A program made the translations under genes and the position numbers. A stretch of 7,792 nucleotides of DNA from Acidimicrobiia bacterium (GTDB lineage Bacteria; Actinomycetota; Acidimicrobiia; Acidimicrobiales; SZUA-35), in assembly GCA_029857855.1 (NCBI GenBank), contig JAOUGG010000094.1, positions 1 through 7,792 of the forward strand, read 5' to 3'. Below the pieces are notes generated by a model. The model worked only from the letters and a program-made list of their open reading frames with translations. It had not been told where the DNA came from and searched no databases. The first letter of the stretch is position 1. Each line of letters starts with the position of its first letter. This document shows, piece by piece, positions 1 to 6,137 of the stretch.

Positions 1-549
1 GGTGATGGCCAGACTGGTCTGGTCGAGCAATCGGCGGGCCAGCAGCACCCGTCGGGTGCGGGCCAGTTGGCTGGGTCCTGTTCCGACCTCGGTCATCAAC
101 TCACGCCGGAGGTGGCGTTCGCTGACACCGAGCCGGGAGGCCAACCCGCCGACACCCTCCCGGTCGACGACGCCCTGTTCGATCAACGCCATCGCCTTGT
201 GAGCCAGATCGGCTCGGCGATTCCACTCGGGATGGGCGGGGGCCAGCTCGGGCCGGCAGCGTCGACACGGCCGGAAACCGGCGTCGATGGCACCGGCGGC
301 GTGGGCGAAGAACCGCACGTTGCGGCTGGCCGGGGTACGGGCGGGACACGACGGGCGGCAGAAGATGCCGGTGGTCTTCACCGCCGTGTAGAACGTGCCG
401 TCGAACCTGCGATCCCGACGGCTGATGGCCTGATAGCAGGCCCGGTGGTCGAGACCGGCGTCGGAGACGGACTTCCGGTCCTCGGTGCCGCCTGCCTGCT
501 CTGCTCGTGCCTTTGTCGTCTTCACAACTTCAGTTCTAACCCTGGTCAC
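1..549 (-). CDS. Ada-type methylated-DNA sensor/AraC-family regulator, N-terminal part (possibly Ada-AlkA fusion); cut by left edge
   Basis: The 183 visible residues contain the Ada metal-binding domain at about residues 35-105. Four cysteines (C64, C68, C95, C98) have exactly the spacing of E. coli Ada Cys38, 42, 69 and 72, within FCRPSCPARTP and FRPCRRCRPE. In Ada these bind zinc, and the first takes a methyl group from DNA phosphotriesters, so C64 is the likely acceptor. An AraC-type helix-turn-helix follows from about residue 115 (LASRLGVSERHLRREL). The gene runs off the left edge, so I cannot tell whether it continues into a second HTH only, an AlkA glycosylase (common in actinobacteria) or a methyltransferase domain. 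I chose GTG at 549 because AGGA lies 7 nt upstream; a GTG at 525 is an in-frame alternative with no clear ribosome site. The gene is divergent from the lipoprotein gene. Confidence 0.9.
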   Translation of the reverse strand, partial: MTRVRTEVVKTTKARAEQAGGTEDRKSVSDAGLDHRACYQAISRRDRRFDGTFYTAVKTTGIFCRPSCPARTPASRNVRFFAHAAGAIDAGFRPCRRCRPELAPAHPEWNRRADLAHKAMALIEQGVVDREGVGGLASRLGVSERHLRRELMTEVGTGPSQLARTRRVLLARRLLDQTSLAIT

Positions 550-552
550 GGT

Positions 553-570
553 GTTTTCCTAGCGGAAAAC
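553..570 (-). promoter_or_regulatory. Perfect 7-bp inverted repeat overlapping the ada-type ribosome binding site
   Basis: On the minus strand GTTTTCC and GGAAAAC are perfect complements around the 4-nt loop GCTA, ending 3 nt before the GTG start at 549. The likely Shine-Dalgarno AGGA (557-560) lies in the loop edge and 3' arm, so an RNA hairpin would partly mask it. As DNA, the same symmetry could be an operator. The symmetry is directly visible; either role is inferred. Confidence 0.55.
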
Positions 571-607
571 GGACAGGGCAGAGATCGGCCGTCGGGCAAG
601 GTCCGTG

Positions 608-622
608 CCGTTCGACGAACGG
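608..622. promoter_or_regulatory. Perfect 15-bp palindrome, candidate operator
   Basis: CCGTTCG and CGAACGG flank a single central A, giving a perfect symmetric site midway in the divergent spacer. It lies 58 bp from the ada-type start and 56 bp from the lipoprotein start. Such compact dyads are typical of dimeric repressor sites. The half-sites are in the opposite order to the actinobacterial LexA box (CGAAC-N4-GTTCG), so it is not a normal SOS box. The binding protein is unknown. Confidence 0.45.
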
Positions 623-678
623 GATGTGTCCGGCATGCCCCGATGGGTCGATCCGGTGGCGGTAACCTTGTTCCTGCA

Positions 679-1302
679 ATGGCACGGGCTACCACACGTG
701 ATGGAATCGGCGGTCTCCGACCAACGGAACGCGCCTCGGGACGCAGCGCCGCGGGCCTTCTGGCCGGTGCGCTGGCCGCTGTCGCGCTTCTGACCGGATG
801 CCTCGACTCGGGCGGCGACGCCGAGAACCTGACGGTACTGACCCCAACCCAGGCGGCTGAACAGCTCATCATCGGTCCGCTGGCCGAGCAGGTCGGACTC
901 GGACCGCTGACCGCCAGCTGTCCCGACATGACGGGGGCCAAGGGCGGCGATGTGTATCCCTGCACTGCGGCCACTGAAGCCGCTCGTCAGCTCAACGTCG
1001 ATGCCGCTATTCTGCCGAGCGGCCAGGTCGAGCTGTCCACCACCAACGTCATCCTCGGTTCGGCGCTTTCGAGCTTCGAGCAGTCGGCGGTCGACGCCAT
1101 CAACAAGGTCCGACCTGATGCCAACCTCGCCGCCGGAGCGGTCGAGTGCGGCGACACCTCGGTCGTCCTGCCCGACGACCGCATGCTGATCTGCGAGCTC
1201 ACCGACCCTCGGACCGAGCAGATCTTCGAGGTCAGCCTCACCGTCGACGACATCGAAGGTCGTCAGTTCAGCCTCGTGGTGGCCGACCGGCCCAAGAGTT
1301 AG
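679..1302 (+). CDS. Secreted lipoprotein with two DUF4333-like domains
   Basis: The 207-residue product has a lipoprotein signal: a charged N-region with several arginines, a hydrophobic stretch at about 24-38, and the lipobox LLTG-C with the lipidated cysteine at 41. It should be anchored to the outer face of the membrane. The mature part looks like two related units of about 60-70 residues, each with a cysteine pair (C81/C95 in SCPDMTGAKGGDVYPC; C147/C162 in VECGDTSVVLPDDRMLIC). The first resembles the DUF4333 pattern (CP...kG..y.C) seen in mycobacterial lipoproteins; no function is known for it. ATG 679 was chosen because it gives a normal-length signal peptide; ATG 643 is in frame but lengthens the N-region. 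The frame is open back to 67, but that part is antisense to the ada-type gene. No Shine-Dalgarno is visible. The gene converges on the RNB gene with only 8 bp between. Confidence 0.85.
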   Translation: MARATTRDGIGGLRPTERASGRSAAGLLAGALAAVALLTGCLDSGGDAENLTVLTPTQAAEQLIIGPLAEQVGLGPLTASCPDMTGAKGGDVYPCTAATEAARQLNVDAAILPSGQVELSTTNVILGSALSSFEQSAVDAINKVRPDANLAAGAVECGDTSVVLPDDRMLICELTDPRTEQIFEVSLTVDDIEGRQFSLVVADRPKS

Positions 1303-1310
1303 GACCGCCG

Positions 1311-2750
1311 CTACGAGTCGGCGGTCGGCTCGAAGGTGACGGTTCGATGCTGGCGGTCGGTGGCCGTCAGCCGCAGCTTGACCTGTTCGGCCAGGTCGAG
1401 TGATCCGATCGGAAGGCGGGCGACAACCGCTGGTTCGGTGATCTGAACAGTCGCCTGATTGCGGGGCGGGGCCACGTCGACCACGACCGAGTCGAAGACG
1501 TCACCGATGTGGTTCTCCAGGGTCAACACCTCGGCCATGTCGAGGAGTGCCCGCTCCAGCGACGATTCCCGCTGTCGGGCCTTCCCCATCAGCGACGGCA
1601 GTTCACCCAGCGCCTCGACCGCCCACTGCGGCGGGTCGGCATCCGCCAGCAGCGAGAGGAGGATCTCATTCCCGAACCGATCGACCAGGCGACGGAGGGG
1701 AGCGGTGACGTGTGCATACAGCGAGGCAATGGCACTGTGCTCGACGTTCTCCGGCGGGCCTGCGGAGAATCCGTAGTAGCCGGCACCCTTGAAGAGGCGC
1801 GTGCACTGCACCAGGAAGGCGTTGTGGGCCGCCGTGGTCGGTTGCAGCGAGCGGACGAACGTGGCGTAGTCGGTGTCCGTCGGCCAATCGAGGCCCAGGA
1901 CCCCGGCGATCCGTCGTAGCACCTCGACATCGGCCGGGTCGGCGGGAGGCAGGGTGCGGAGAATGCCGACTCCGGCGTCGGTCATGGTGCGACCGGCGAC
2001 CATGCCGGTCAGCAGCGAGATCTGAGCGTTCCACCCTTCGACCGGAAGCGGCCGATCGAACGCCAGCACATACCCGTCGTCCCGTCTCACGATCTCCTGG
2101 GCCGGAAGGTTGAGGCTGACGCCGCCCCGCTCGGCCTCCCGCCGCTGTCGAAGCCGACCGATGGTCGAAAGCAGAACGAGATTCTCGTCGACGTCGCCTG
2201 GTTCGGCGACAGCGCCGTCGATCCGGTCCTGGGCCATCCGATATGAGATCGCCTCCGCGACCCGCACAACCGCCCGGGTCAGGTGCCAGTCGACCGGCCG
2301 CCCCTCAGCGTCGAGATCGATGGTCCACAGCAGGGCGGGCTTGTCTCGGCCCGGGAGCAGGCTCGTGCGATCCTCGCTGAGGATCGGAGGATGAAGCGGT
2401 GCCCGGACATCGGGGGAGTAGAGGGTGATGCCCCGCCGTCTGGCTTCGATGTCGACCGACCCGCCAGGGGTGACGAATGCGCCGACGTCGGCGATGGCGT
2501 AGAACACCCGGTAGCCGCCGCTGGTTCGTTCCGCGGTGAACGCCTGATCGAGGTCGGTGGCGCCGGGAGGATCGATGGCGATCAATGGCAGGTGACGGGC
2601 GTCGACGCGTTCGACCGTCGGGTCCGGAACCGCGCGTTCCGCCTCCTCCAGAACGTCGGCCGGGAACCGCAGGGGCACATCGAGTTCGGCGCGGATGCCG
2701 GCGAACGCCGTCTCGAAGACACCGGGTACTCGGAGAACGATGCCGGGCAT
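1311..2750 (-). CDS. RNB-domain (RNase II/R family) ribonuclease, compact actinobacterial form
   Basis: The 479-residue protein has an RNB exoribonuclease domain, which degrades RNA 3' to 5' using Mg2+ held by aspartates. The metal-site motif is IDPPGATDLDQA at 59-70, with D60, D66 and D68 matching E. coli RNase II D201, D207 and D209; Q69 stands where E. coli has D210. The block YAHVTAPLRRLVDRFGNE (345-362) matches the conserved Y-H-T-x-P-x-R-R segment near the family's active site. At 479 residues it is far shorter than RNase II (about 640) or RNase R (about 810). The RNB core starts near residue 55, so there is no room for two N-terminal cold-shock domains; a small S1-like tail may occupy about 418-475. 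ATG 2750 lies 9 nt after the panB stop and in the same frame. It has no good ribosome site of its own, which suggests translational coupling to panB. Confidence 0.92.
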   Translation of the reverse strand: MPGIVLRVPGVFETAFAGIRAELDVPLRFPADVLEEAERAVPDPTVERVDARHLPLIAIDPPGATDLDQAFTAERTSGGYRVFYAIADVGAFVTPGGSVDIEARRRGITLYSPDVRAPLHPPILSEDRTSLLPGRDKPALLWTIDLDAEGRPVDWHLTRAVVRVAEAISYRMAQDRIDGAVAEPGDVDENLVLLSTIGRLRQRREAERGGVSLNLPAQEIVRRDDGYVLAFDRPLPVEGWNAQISLLTGMVAGRTMTDAGVGILRTLPPADPADVEVLRRIAGVLGLDWPTDTDYATFVRSLQPTTAAHNAFLVQCTRLFKGAGYYGFSAGPPENVEHSAIASLYAHVTAPLRRLVDRFGNEILLSLLADADPPQWAVEALGELPSLMGKARQRESSLERALLDMAEVLTLENHIGDVFDSVVVDVAPPRNQATVQITEPAVVARLPIGSLDLAEQVKLRLTATDRQHRTVTFEPTADS

Positions 2751-2759
2751 GGCGGGTGG

Positions 2760-3632
2760 TCAGGAACCTTCCGACTCGGTCGGTTGCGAACCGTAGAGAC
2801 CGAGCGCCTCTGCGAGCTCGTCATTGGCCTGGTAGCTCTCGTCGTCGGACGGGAACGCTCCGGATCGGACATCGGCCGCGTAGGCGGCCAGCGATGTGAC
2901 CTGGTCGTCGTACGCCGTTCCGTAGCGACGGACGAAGCGTGGTTTGAAACGGTTCTCCAGCCCGATCAGATCGTGGTAGACGAGAACCTGTCCGTCGGTG
3001 GCCGCACCGGCGCCGATTCCGATGGTGGGGATCGACACCGCCTCGGTCACCATCGCCCCGACGATGTCGGGGACCCCCTCGATCACCAGGGCGAAGCAGC
3101 CGGCCTCCTCGAGCGCGGTGGCGTCCTCGATGAGGGTCTGCACGGCGGCGGCCTCGCGGGCTTGGATCTTGAACCCGCCCATCACGTTGGCCGATTGCGG
3201 GGTCAGCCCGACATGGGCCATGACCGGAATCTCGGCGTCGAGAATCGGCTTGATCATCGGGATGCGTTTGGCCCCGCCCTCCATCTTGATGCATTGGGCT
3301 CCCGCCCGGACGAGGGTTGCCGCGTTGCGGACGGTCTCGACCTCCGACACGTGAAAGCTCATCCACGGCATGTCGCCGACCACCAGCGCCGTCGGTTCGG
3401 ACCGGCATACTGCGGCCACGTGATAGGCGATCTGCTCGACCGTGACGTGGAGGGTGTCGTTGTACCCGAGCACGACCATCGCCAGGGAGTCGCCGACGAG
3501 GATCATGTCGACGTCGGCCTCGGTGGCCACCCGGGCCGACGGAGCGTCGTAGGCCGTGACCATAACCAGCGGATCGGCTCCGTAACGTCGTTTCGACGCC
3601 CGGATCGAGGGAACGGTTCGTTGTGATCCCAT
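2760..3632 (-). CDS. panB: 3-methyl-2-oxobutanoate hydroxymethyltransferase (ketopantoate hydroxymethyltransferase)
   Basis: This enzyme transfers a hydroxymethyl group from 5,10-methylenetetrahydrofolate to 2-oxoisovalerate, making ketopantoate, the first committed step of pantothenate synthesis in the cytosol. The 290 residues are about full length (E. coli 264) with a short acidic C-terminal extension. Key positions are present: VGDSL with metal ligand D48, VVGDMP with D87, KMEGG with K116 and E118, H140 in MAHVGLTPQ, E185 as the likely base, and GIGAG at 205-209. These match E. coli D45, D84, K112, E114, H136 and E181. ATG 3632 is well supported by GAAAGG at 3639-3644, 6 nt upstream. The gene lies 96 nt downstream of panC, in the same direction, and is followed after 9 nt by the RNB gene. 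Confidence 0.97.
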   Translation of the reverse strand: MGSQRTVPSIRASKRRYGADPLVMVTAYDAPSARVATEADVDMILVGDSLAMVVLGYNDTLHVTVEQIAYHVAAVCRSEPTALVVGDMPWMSFHVSEVETVRNAATLVRAGAQCIKMEGGAKRIPMIKPILDAEIPVMAHVGLTPQSANVMGGFKIQAREAAAVQTLIEDATALEEAGCFALVIEGVPDIVGAMVTEAVSIPTIGIGAGAATDGQVLVYHDLIGLENRFKPRFVRRYGTAYDDQVTSLAAYAADVRSGAFPSDDESYQANDELAEALGLYGSQPTESEGS

Positions 3633-3638
3633 GTGAAA

Positions 3639-3644
3639 CCTTTC
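3639..3644 (-). promoter_or_regulatory. panB ribosome binding site
   Basis: GAAAGG on the minus strand with a 6-nt spacer to ATG 3632 fixes the panB start. It is one of the clearer Shine-Dalgarno sites in the window. Confidence 0.65.
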
Positions 3645-3691
3645 GGTTGTTCCCGGTGCCGGTACAAGCCTGGTCGGTGCCCCTGAGCGTC

Positions 3692-3718
3692 GCCGGCGCC
3701 TTGTCTCCCGGCTCCGGC
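3692..3718 (-). other. Intercistronic hairpin between panC and panB
   Basis: Arms 3692-3700 and 3710-3718 pair at 8 of 9 positions around a 9-nt loop, starting 10 nt after the panC stop. No T-run follows on the minus strand, so this is not a standard intrinsic terminator. It could slow 3' exonucleases or cause partial termination. The remainder of the 96-nt spacer (3633-3728) shows only the panB ribosome site and a 7-bp direct repeat CGGTGCC (3654-3660, 3675-3681). Confidence 0.35.
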
Positions 3719-3728
3719 CCCAACCGTA

Positions 3729-4640
3729 CTACGCCGGCTCGGGCCCCGATCGAACCGAGCAGTTGTCGATGAGACGGGTTGCGCCCAGGTGGGCGGCGAT
3801 CAGGAGTCTCGTCTCGCTGCCGATGACCGCCGGCGTCTTCAGGGTCGCCGGATCGACCACGGCCACATAGTCCAGGCGAGCCCTCGGTTCGTCGTCGACG
3901 ACCGATCGCATGACCCGGGCCACCGCGGCCGGGTCCGTCTCGCCGCCACCGATGGCCTGTTCGCCGGCGTCGAGCGCCCGGCGCAGCACGATGGCCGCCG
4001 AGCGGTTCTCCGCCGACAGGTACACGTTCCGGCTGGACATGGCCAGGCCGTCCGGCTCCCGGATGATCGGGCAGCCGACGACCTCGACCGGCATCGAGAG
4101 ATCGGCCACCATACGGCGGATGATGGCCAGTTGCTGGAAGTCCTTCTCGCCGAAGTAGGCGCGACAGGAACCGACGATGTTGAACAGCTTCGACACGACG
4201 GTGGCGACACCGGCGAAATGGGTCGGGCGGGACTCCCCGTCCCAGCGTTGCGACAGTTCGGCCACCGACACGGTGGTGAGGACCTCACCGAGTGGATACA
4301 TCTCGATCGCCGTTGGCACGAAGACCACGTCGGCCCCGTTGGCCGCGGCCAGGGACCGGTCGCGGTCGAGGTCACGGGGATAGGATTCGAGATCCTCACC
4401 GGGGCCGAACTGCAACGGGTTCACGAAGATGCTGGCCACGACGACGTCGTTGCCGGCGGCCGCGGCCCGCATGAGCGACCCGTGACCGTCGTGGAGGTAG
4501 CCCATGGTCGGTACGAAGCCGACGGATCGTCCGGTGGTCCGATGGCCGTCGGTGATCCGGCGAATCCCCGTGATCGTCGTCACCACCTCGACATCCGCGG
4601 CTGCTGTTGACTCGCTGCTGGCCATCCGATCCCTACCCAT
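3729..4640 (-). CDS. panC: Pantoate--beta-alanine ligase (pantothenate synthetase)
   Basis: PanC activates pantoate with ATP to pantoyl-adenylate and condenses it with beta-alanine to give pantothenate, in the cytosol. The 303 residues match the family's usual length of about 280-310. Visible motifs are PTMGYLHDGH at 44-53 with the nucleotide-binding HxGH, FVNPLQFGPGEDLESYPRD at 72-90, HFAGVATVV at 141-149, FGEKDFQQ at 163-170 and the KMSKS-like MSSRN at 201-205. Residue T140 sits where glycine is usual (RPGHF), a mild difference. ATG 4640 overlaps the end of the DUF2520 gene by 8 bp; ATG 4625 (residue 6) would start 7 nt after it. Both have an AGGG upstream, at 8 and 5 nt, so the start is not settled. 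The overlap implies one transcript with the DUF2520 gene. No panD is visible in the window. Confidence 0.97.
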   Translation of the reverse strand: MGRDRMASSESTAAADVEVVTTITGIRRITDGHRTTGRSVGFVPTMGYLHDGHGSLMRAAAAGNDVVVASIFVNPLQFGPGEDLESYPRDLDRDRSLAAANGADVVFVPTAIEMYPLGEVLTTVSVAELSQRWDGESRPTHFAGVATVVSKLFNIVGSCRAYFGEKDFQQLAIIRRMVADLSMPVEVVGCPIIREPDGLAMSSRNVYLSAENRSAAIVLRRALDAGEQAIGGGETDPAAVARVMRSVVDDEPRARLDYVAVVDPATLKTPAVIGSETRLLIAAHLGATRLIDNCSVRSGPEPA

Positions 4641-5436
4641 CGACTCTGCCCTGTCCTGCTCGGAACTCTAGCGGGGGCTTGTCGTCAGGTCCGTTGGCTC
4701 GCCCGCCGGTCCGTCCTAGCTCGGTGGCGTTGTCGGCGAGGACCCGGTAGAGCTCGATCTCGCTGGAGCCGATCTCGGCCAGCGCCCGGACGTGCGCCTC
4801 GATCGTTTCGGTGTCGCCGCGGGCCGCCGGTCCGGTCAGCGCTCGCAACGCACCGATCTGCTCGACGTTGCTCAGCGTCGATGCCATCAGCTCCCAGTAG
4901 AGCTCGACCGGCACGCCGATGCGCTCGGCGATCCGCTCCACCTGGGCGCAGAGCACGACGAGATGGTTGGCGGCGACGGCCGCACCGGCGTGATAGAGCG
5001 ATCGATATCGCTCGTCGACCTTGATGGCCCGACCGTTGAGGGCGGCCACGAGCTCGGTGGCCAGCCGGTCTCCGGCCACCGCGAAGGTTGCACCGGCCCG
5101 CAGTCGCGCCGCGCCGGTCTCCGGGTCTGGAAGTGACATAAGGGGGTGAACCGACGCTCGACGCTCGTGGGGCGCCAGGGCATCAAGCGTCTTGGCTCCC
5201 GACAGGTGGATCAGCACCGCTGAGGTCGGGGTGATGATTCTGGCGGTATCGGCGATCGCGTCGTCGGGTACCGAGACGATCACGGCATCGACGCCGTCCG
5301 CTGCGTTCGTTGGATCATCGTGGCGTCCGTAGCCGCCCGCGAACTCCCAGTTGGTGCCTTCCAGCGCGGCCACCAGGGACCGACCGGCCCGGCCGAGCCC
5401 GACGACTCGGTAGGGGACACTCGGTGGCGTGTTCAC
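4633..5436 (-). CDS. Rossmann-fold/DUF2520 dehydrogenase-like protein; candidate ketopantoate reductase
   Basis: This 267-residue protein has an N-terminal NAD(P)-binding Rossmann fold (VVGLGRAGRSL, glycine-rich loop 13-18; strand AVIVSVPDDAI near 51-61) and a C-terminal DUF2520 helical domain. Family hallmarks are SVHPLMSLPDPETG at 95-108, LYHAGAAVAANHLV at 147-160 and ALTGPAARGDTETIEAH at 199-215. The fold resembles 6-phosphogluconate dehydrogenase-like and ketopantoate reductases. The gene overlaps panC by 8 bp, and as I recall M. tuberculosis has a similar protein just upstream of its panC. PanB makes ketopantoate and PanC needs pantoate, so reduction of ketopantoate is an attractive role. 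It is inferred from position and fold; the step could instead be done by PanE or IlvC elsewhere. GTG 5436 has AGGG 8 nt upstream. Confidence 0.88.
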   Translation of the reverse strand: MNTPPSVPYRVVGLGRAGRSLVAALEGTNWEFAGGYGRHDDPTNAADGVDAVIVSVPDDAIADTARIITPTSAVLIHLSGAKTLDALAPHERRASVHPLMSLPDPETGAARLRAGATFAVAGDRLATELVAALNGRAIKVDERYRSLYHAGAAVAANHLVVLCAQVERIAERIGVPVELYWELMASTLSNVEQIGALRALTGPAARGDTETIEAHVRALAEIGSSEIELYRVLADNATELGRTGGRANGPDDKPPLEFRAGQGRVDG

Positions 5437-5475
5437 GGACCTGACCCTACCGCCGTCGATCCGATGACGGTGCGG

Positions 5476-5961
5476 CTAGTGGTCGCCGTCGAGACGATAC
5501 GCCATCGACTGCAACGCCGTCTCGAAGACCCCGAGACTTCGACGGTCGAGGGTCATGAAGAGGAGCCGGCGAATCTCGGCGTGATGGTCGGGTGTGGCTC
5601 GGGCGAACGCCTCGCCGCCCTTGTCGGTGAGGATGGCCCAGAGTCCACGTCGGTCGTCGTCACATTCCTCACGGGTCACGAAGCCGACAACTGCCAGGCG
5701 ATCGACGCGGTAGGTCAACCGGCTCCTCGAGACGTGGACCTGGGCGGCCAGCTCGCTCATGCGAAGGCGGCTTTTGTCGGCCTCGCCAAGGACCCTCAGG
5801 ATCTCATAGTCGGTCAGGGTCATGTTGGACTGCTTTTGGAGGGCCTGATCGATTTGCTCGATCGCCCGGCTCGCAACCGAAAGAAACGCTCTCCACGCCG
5901 CCTGCTCATTCGGCGGAAGCGGATCGTTCATCGGGGAAATATCAGAATCCGTTACGTTCAT
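5476..5961 (-). CDS. MarR-family winged-helix transcriptional regulator
   Basis: This 161-residue protein is a dimeric DNA-binding regulator by family. The winged helix covers about 47-115: LTDYEILRVLGEA, then MSELAAQVHVSRSRLTYRVDRLAVVGFVTREECDDDRRGLWAILTDKG (helix-turn-helix near 68-91), with the acidic/basic wing tip DDDRRG at 101-106. Flanking helices (about 20-45 and 118-157) should form the dimer interface. ATG 5961 is the best start, although the upstream GGGCGACG is only a weak ribosome site; ATG 5931 (residue 11) is possible. The gene lies 39 nt upstream of the DUF2520 gene and on the same strand, so it probably heads the pantothenate cluster transcript. The ligand and target are unknown. 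MarR proteins often control their own operon, but I see no convincing dyad upstream. Confidence 0.93.
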   Translation of the reverse strand: MNVTDSDISPMNDPLPPNEQAAWRAFLSVASRAIEQIDQALQKQSNMTLTDYEILRVLGEADKSRLRMSELAAQVHVSRSRLTYRVDRLAVVGFVTREECDDDRRGLWAILTDKGGEAFARATPDHHAEIRRLLFMTLDRRSLGVFETALQSMAYRLDGDH

Positions 5962-6137
5962 CGTCGCCCGATTTCACCGTTTAGCAGTCACCGGCTCTTG
6001 CCGGGATTCCACTCCGCCGCATCTGCGCGCCCCATTCGACCTTGTCGCCCCGATCGTCGTCCATATCCCTCGTACTTTCTCGGACCTTGGTTTCTTTGAT
6101 ATCCGAATTTCTTTGCCACCTTAACTTCTCTGACAGC
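5962..6137 (-). promoter_or_regulatory. Spacer between fpg and marR-type gene: tandem repeat and small hairpin
   Basis: This 176-bp region is clearly less GC-rich than the genes around it. Its fpg-proximal part is filled by the 17-bp repeat array. A perfect 5-bp hairpin (CCGGC-TCTT-GCCGG, 5991-6004) lies 29 nt upstream of the marR-type ATG. No T-run terminator follows fpg. The promoter for the downstream cluster probably lies here, but I cannot place a convincing -10/-35 pair. Confidence 0.4.

Larger units (their letters stand above)
550..678. promoter_or_regulatory. Divergent intergenic region between ada-type gene and lipoprotein gene
   Basis: This 129-bp spacer must hold the promoters of both flanking genes. 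It contains two perfect inverted repeats (553-570 and 608-622, listed separately) and an 8-bp palindrome GGCATGCC at 632-639. TAACCT at 663-668 fits the loose actinobacterial -10 pattern TANNNT and ends 10 nt before the lipoprotein ATG, which would suit a leaderless or near-leaderless transcript, but no -35 is evident. I could not place a convincing promoter for the ada-type gene. Confidence 0.6.

Noticed and set aside
608..622. Possible LexA/SOS box from the CGAAC and GTTCG half-sites
   Set aside because: The half-sites are inverted in order (GTTCG-A-CGAAC) compared with CGAAC-N4-GTTCG, so LexA binding is not expected.
546..974. 142-codon minus-strand frame opposite the lipoprotein gene
   Set aside because: It is antisense to the signal peptide and first domain of the lipoprotein and lacks any motif.
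1303..1310. Shared bidirectional terminator between the convergent lipoprotein and RNB genes
   Set aside because: Only 8 bp separate the two stop codons and no hairpin with a T-run is visible around them.
2283..3626. Long plus-strand open frame (447 codons) opposite panB and the RNB gene
   Set aside because: It is antisense to two genes with clear family motifs. Long antisense frames are expected in GC-rich coding DNA, and the translation shows no recognisable motif.
3789..4610. Plus-strand open frame (273 codons) opposite panC
   Set aside because: It is a mirror of panC codon bias; the panC strand carries all catalytic motifs.
5934..5978. GGGGAAAT and ATTTCACC as a widely spaced dyad around the marR-type start
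   Set aside because: It has 7 of 8 matches with a 30-nt gap, lies partly in coding sequence, and does not resemble a compact MarR operator.
6068..6084. A fifth unit of the 17-bp repeat (TCCGAGAAAGTACGAGG)
   Set aside because: It keeps a GAGAA-like core only if gaps are allowed; in register with unit 1 the match is poor, so it was left out of the array.
5320..6099. Plus-strand open frame (259 codons) opposite the marR-type gene and part of the DUF2520 gene
   Set aside because: It is antisense to a clear winged-helix protein and to the Rossmann start; the translation has no family features.
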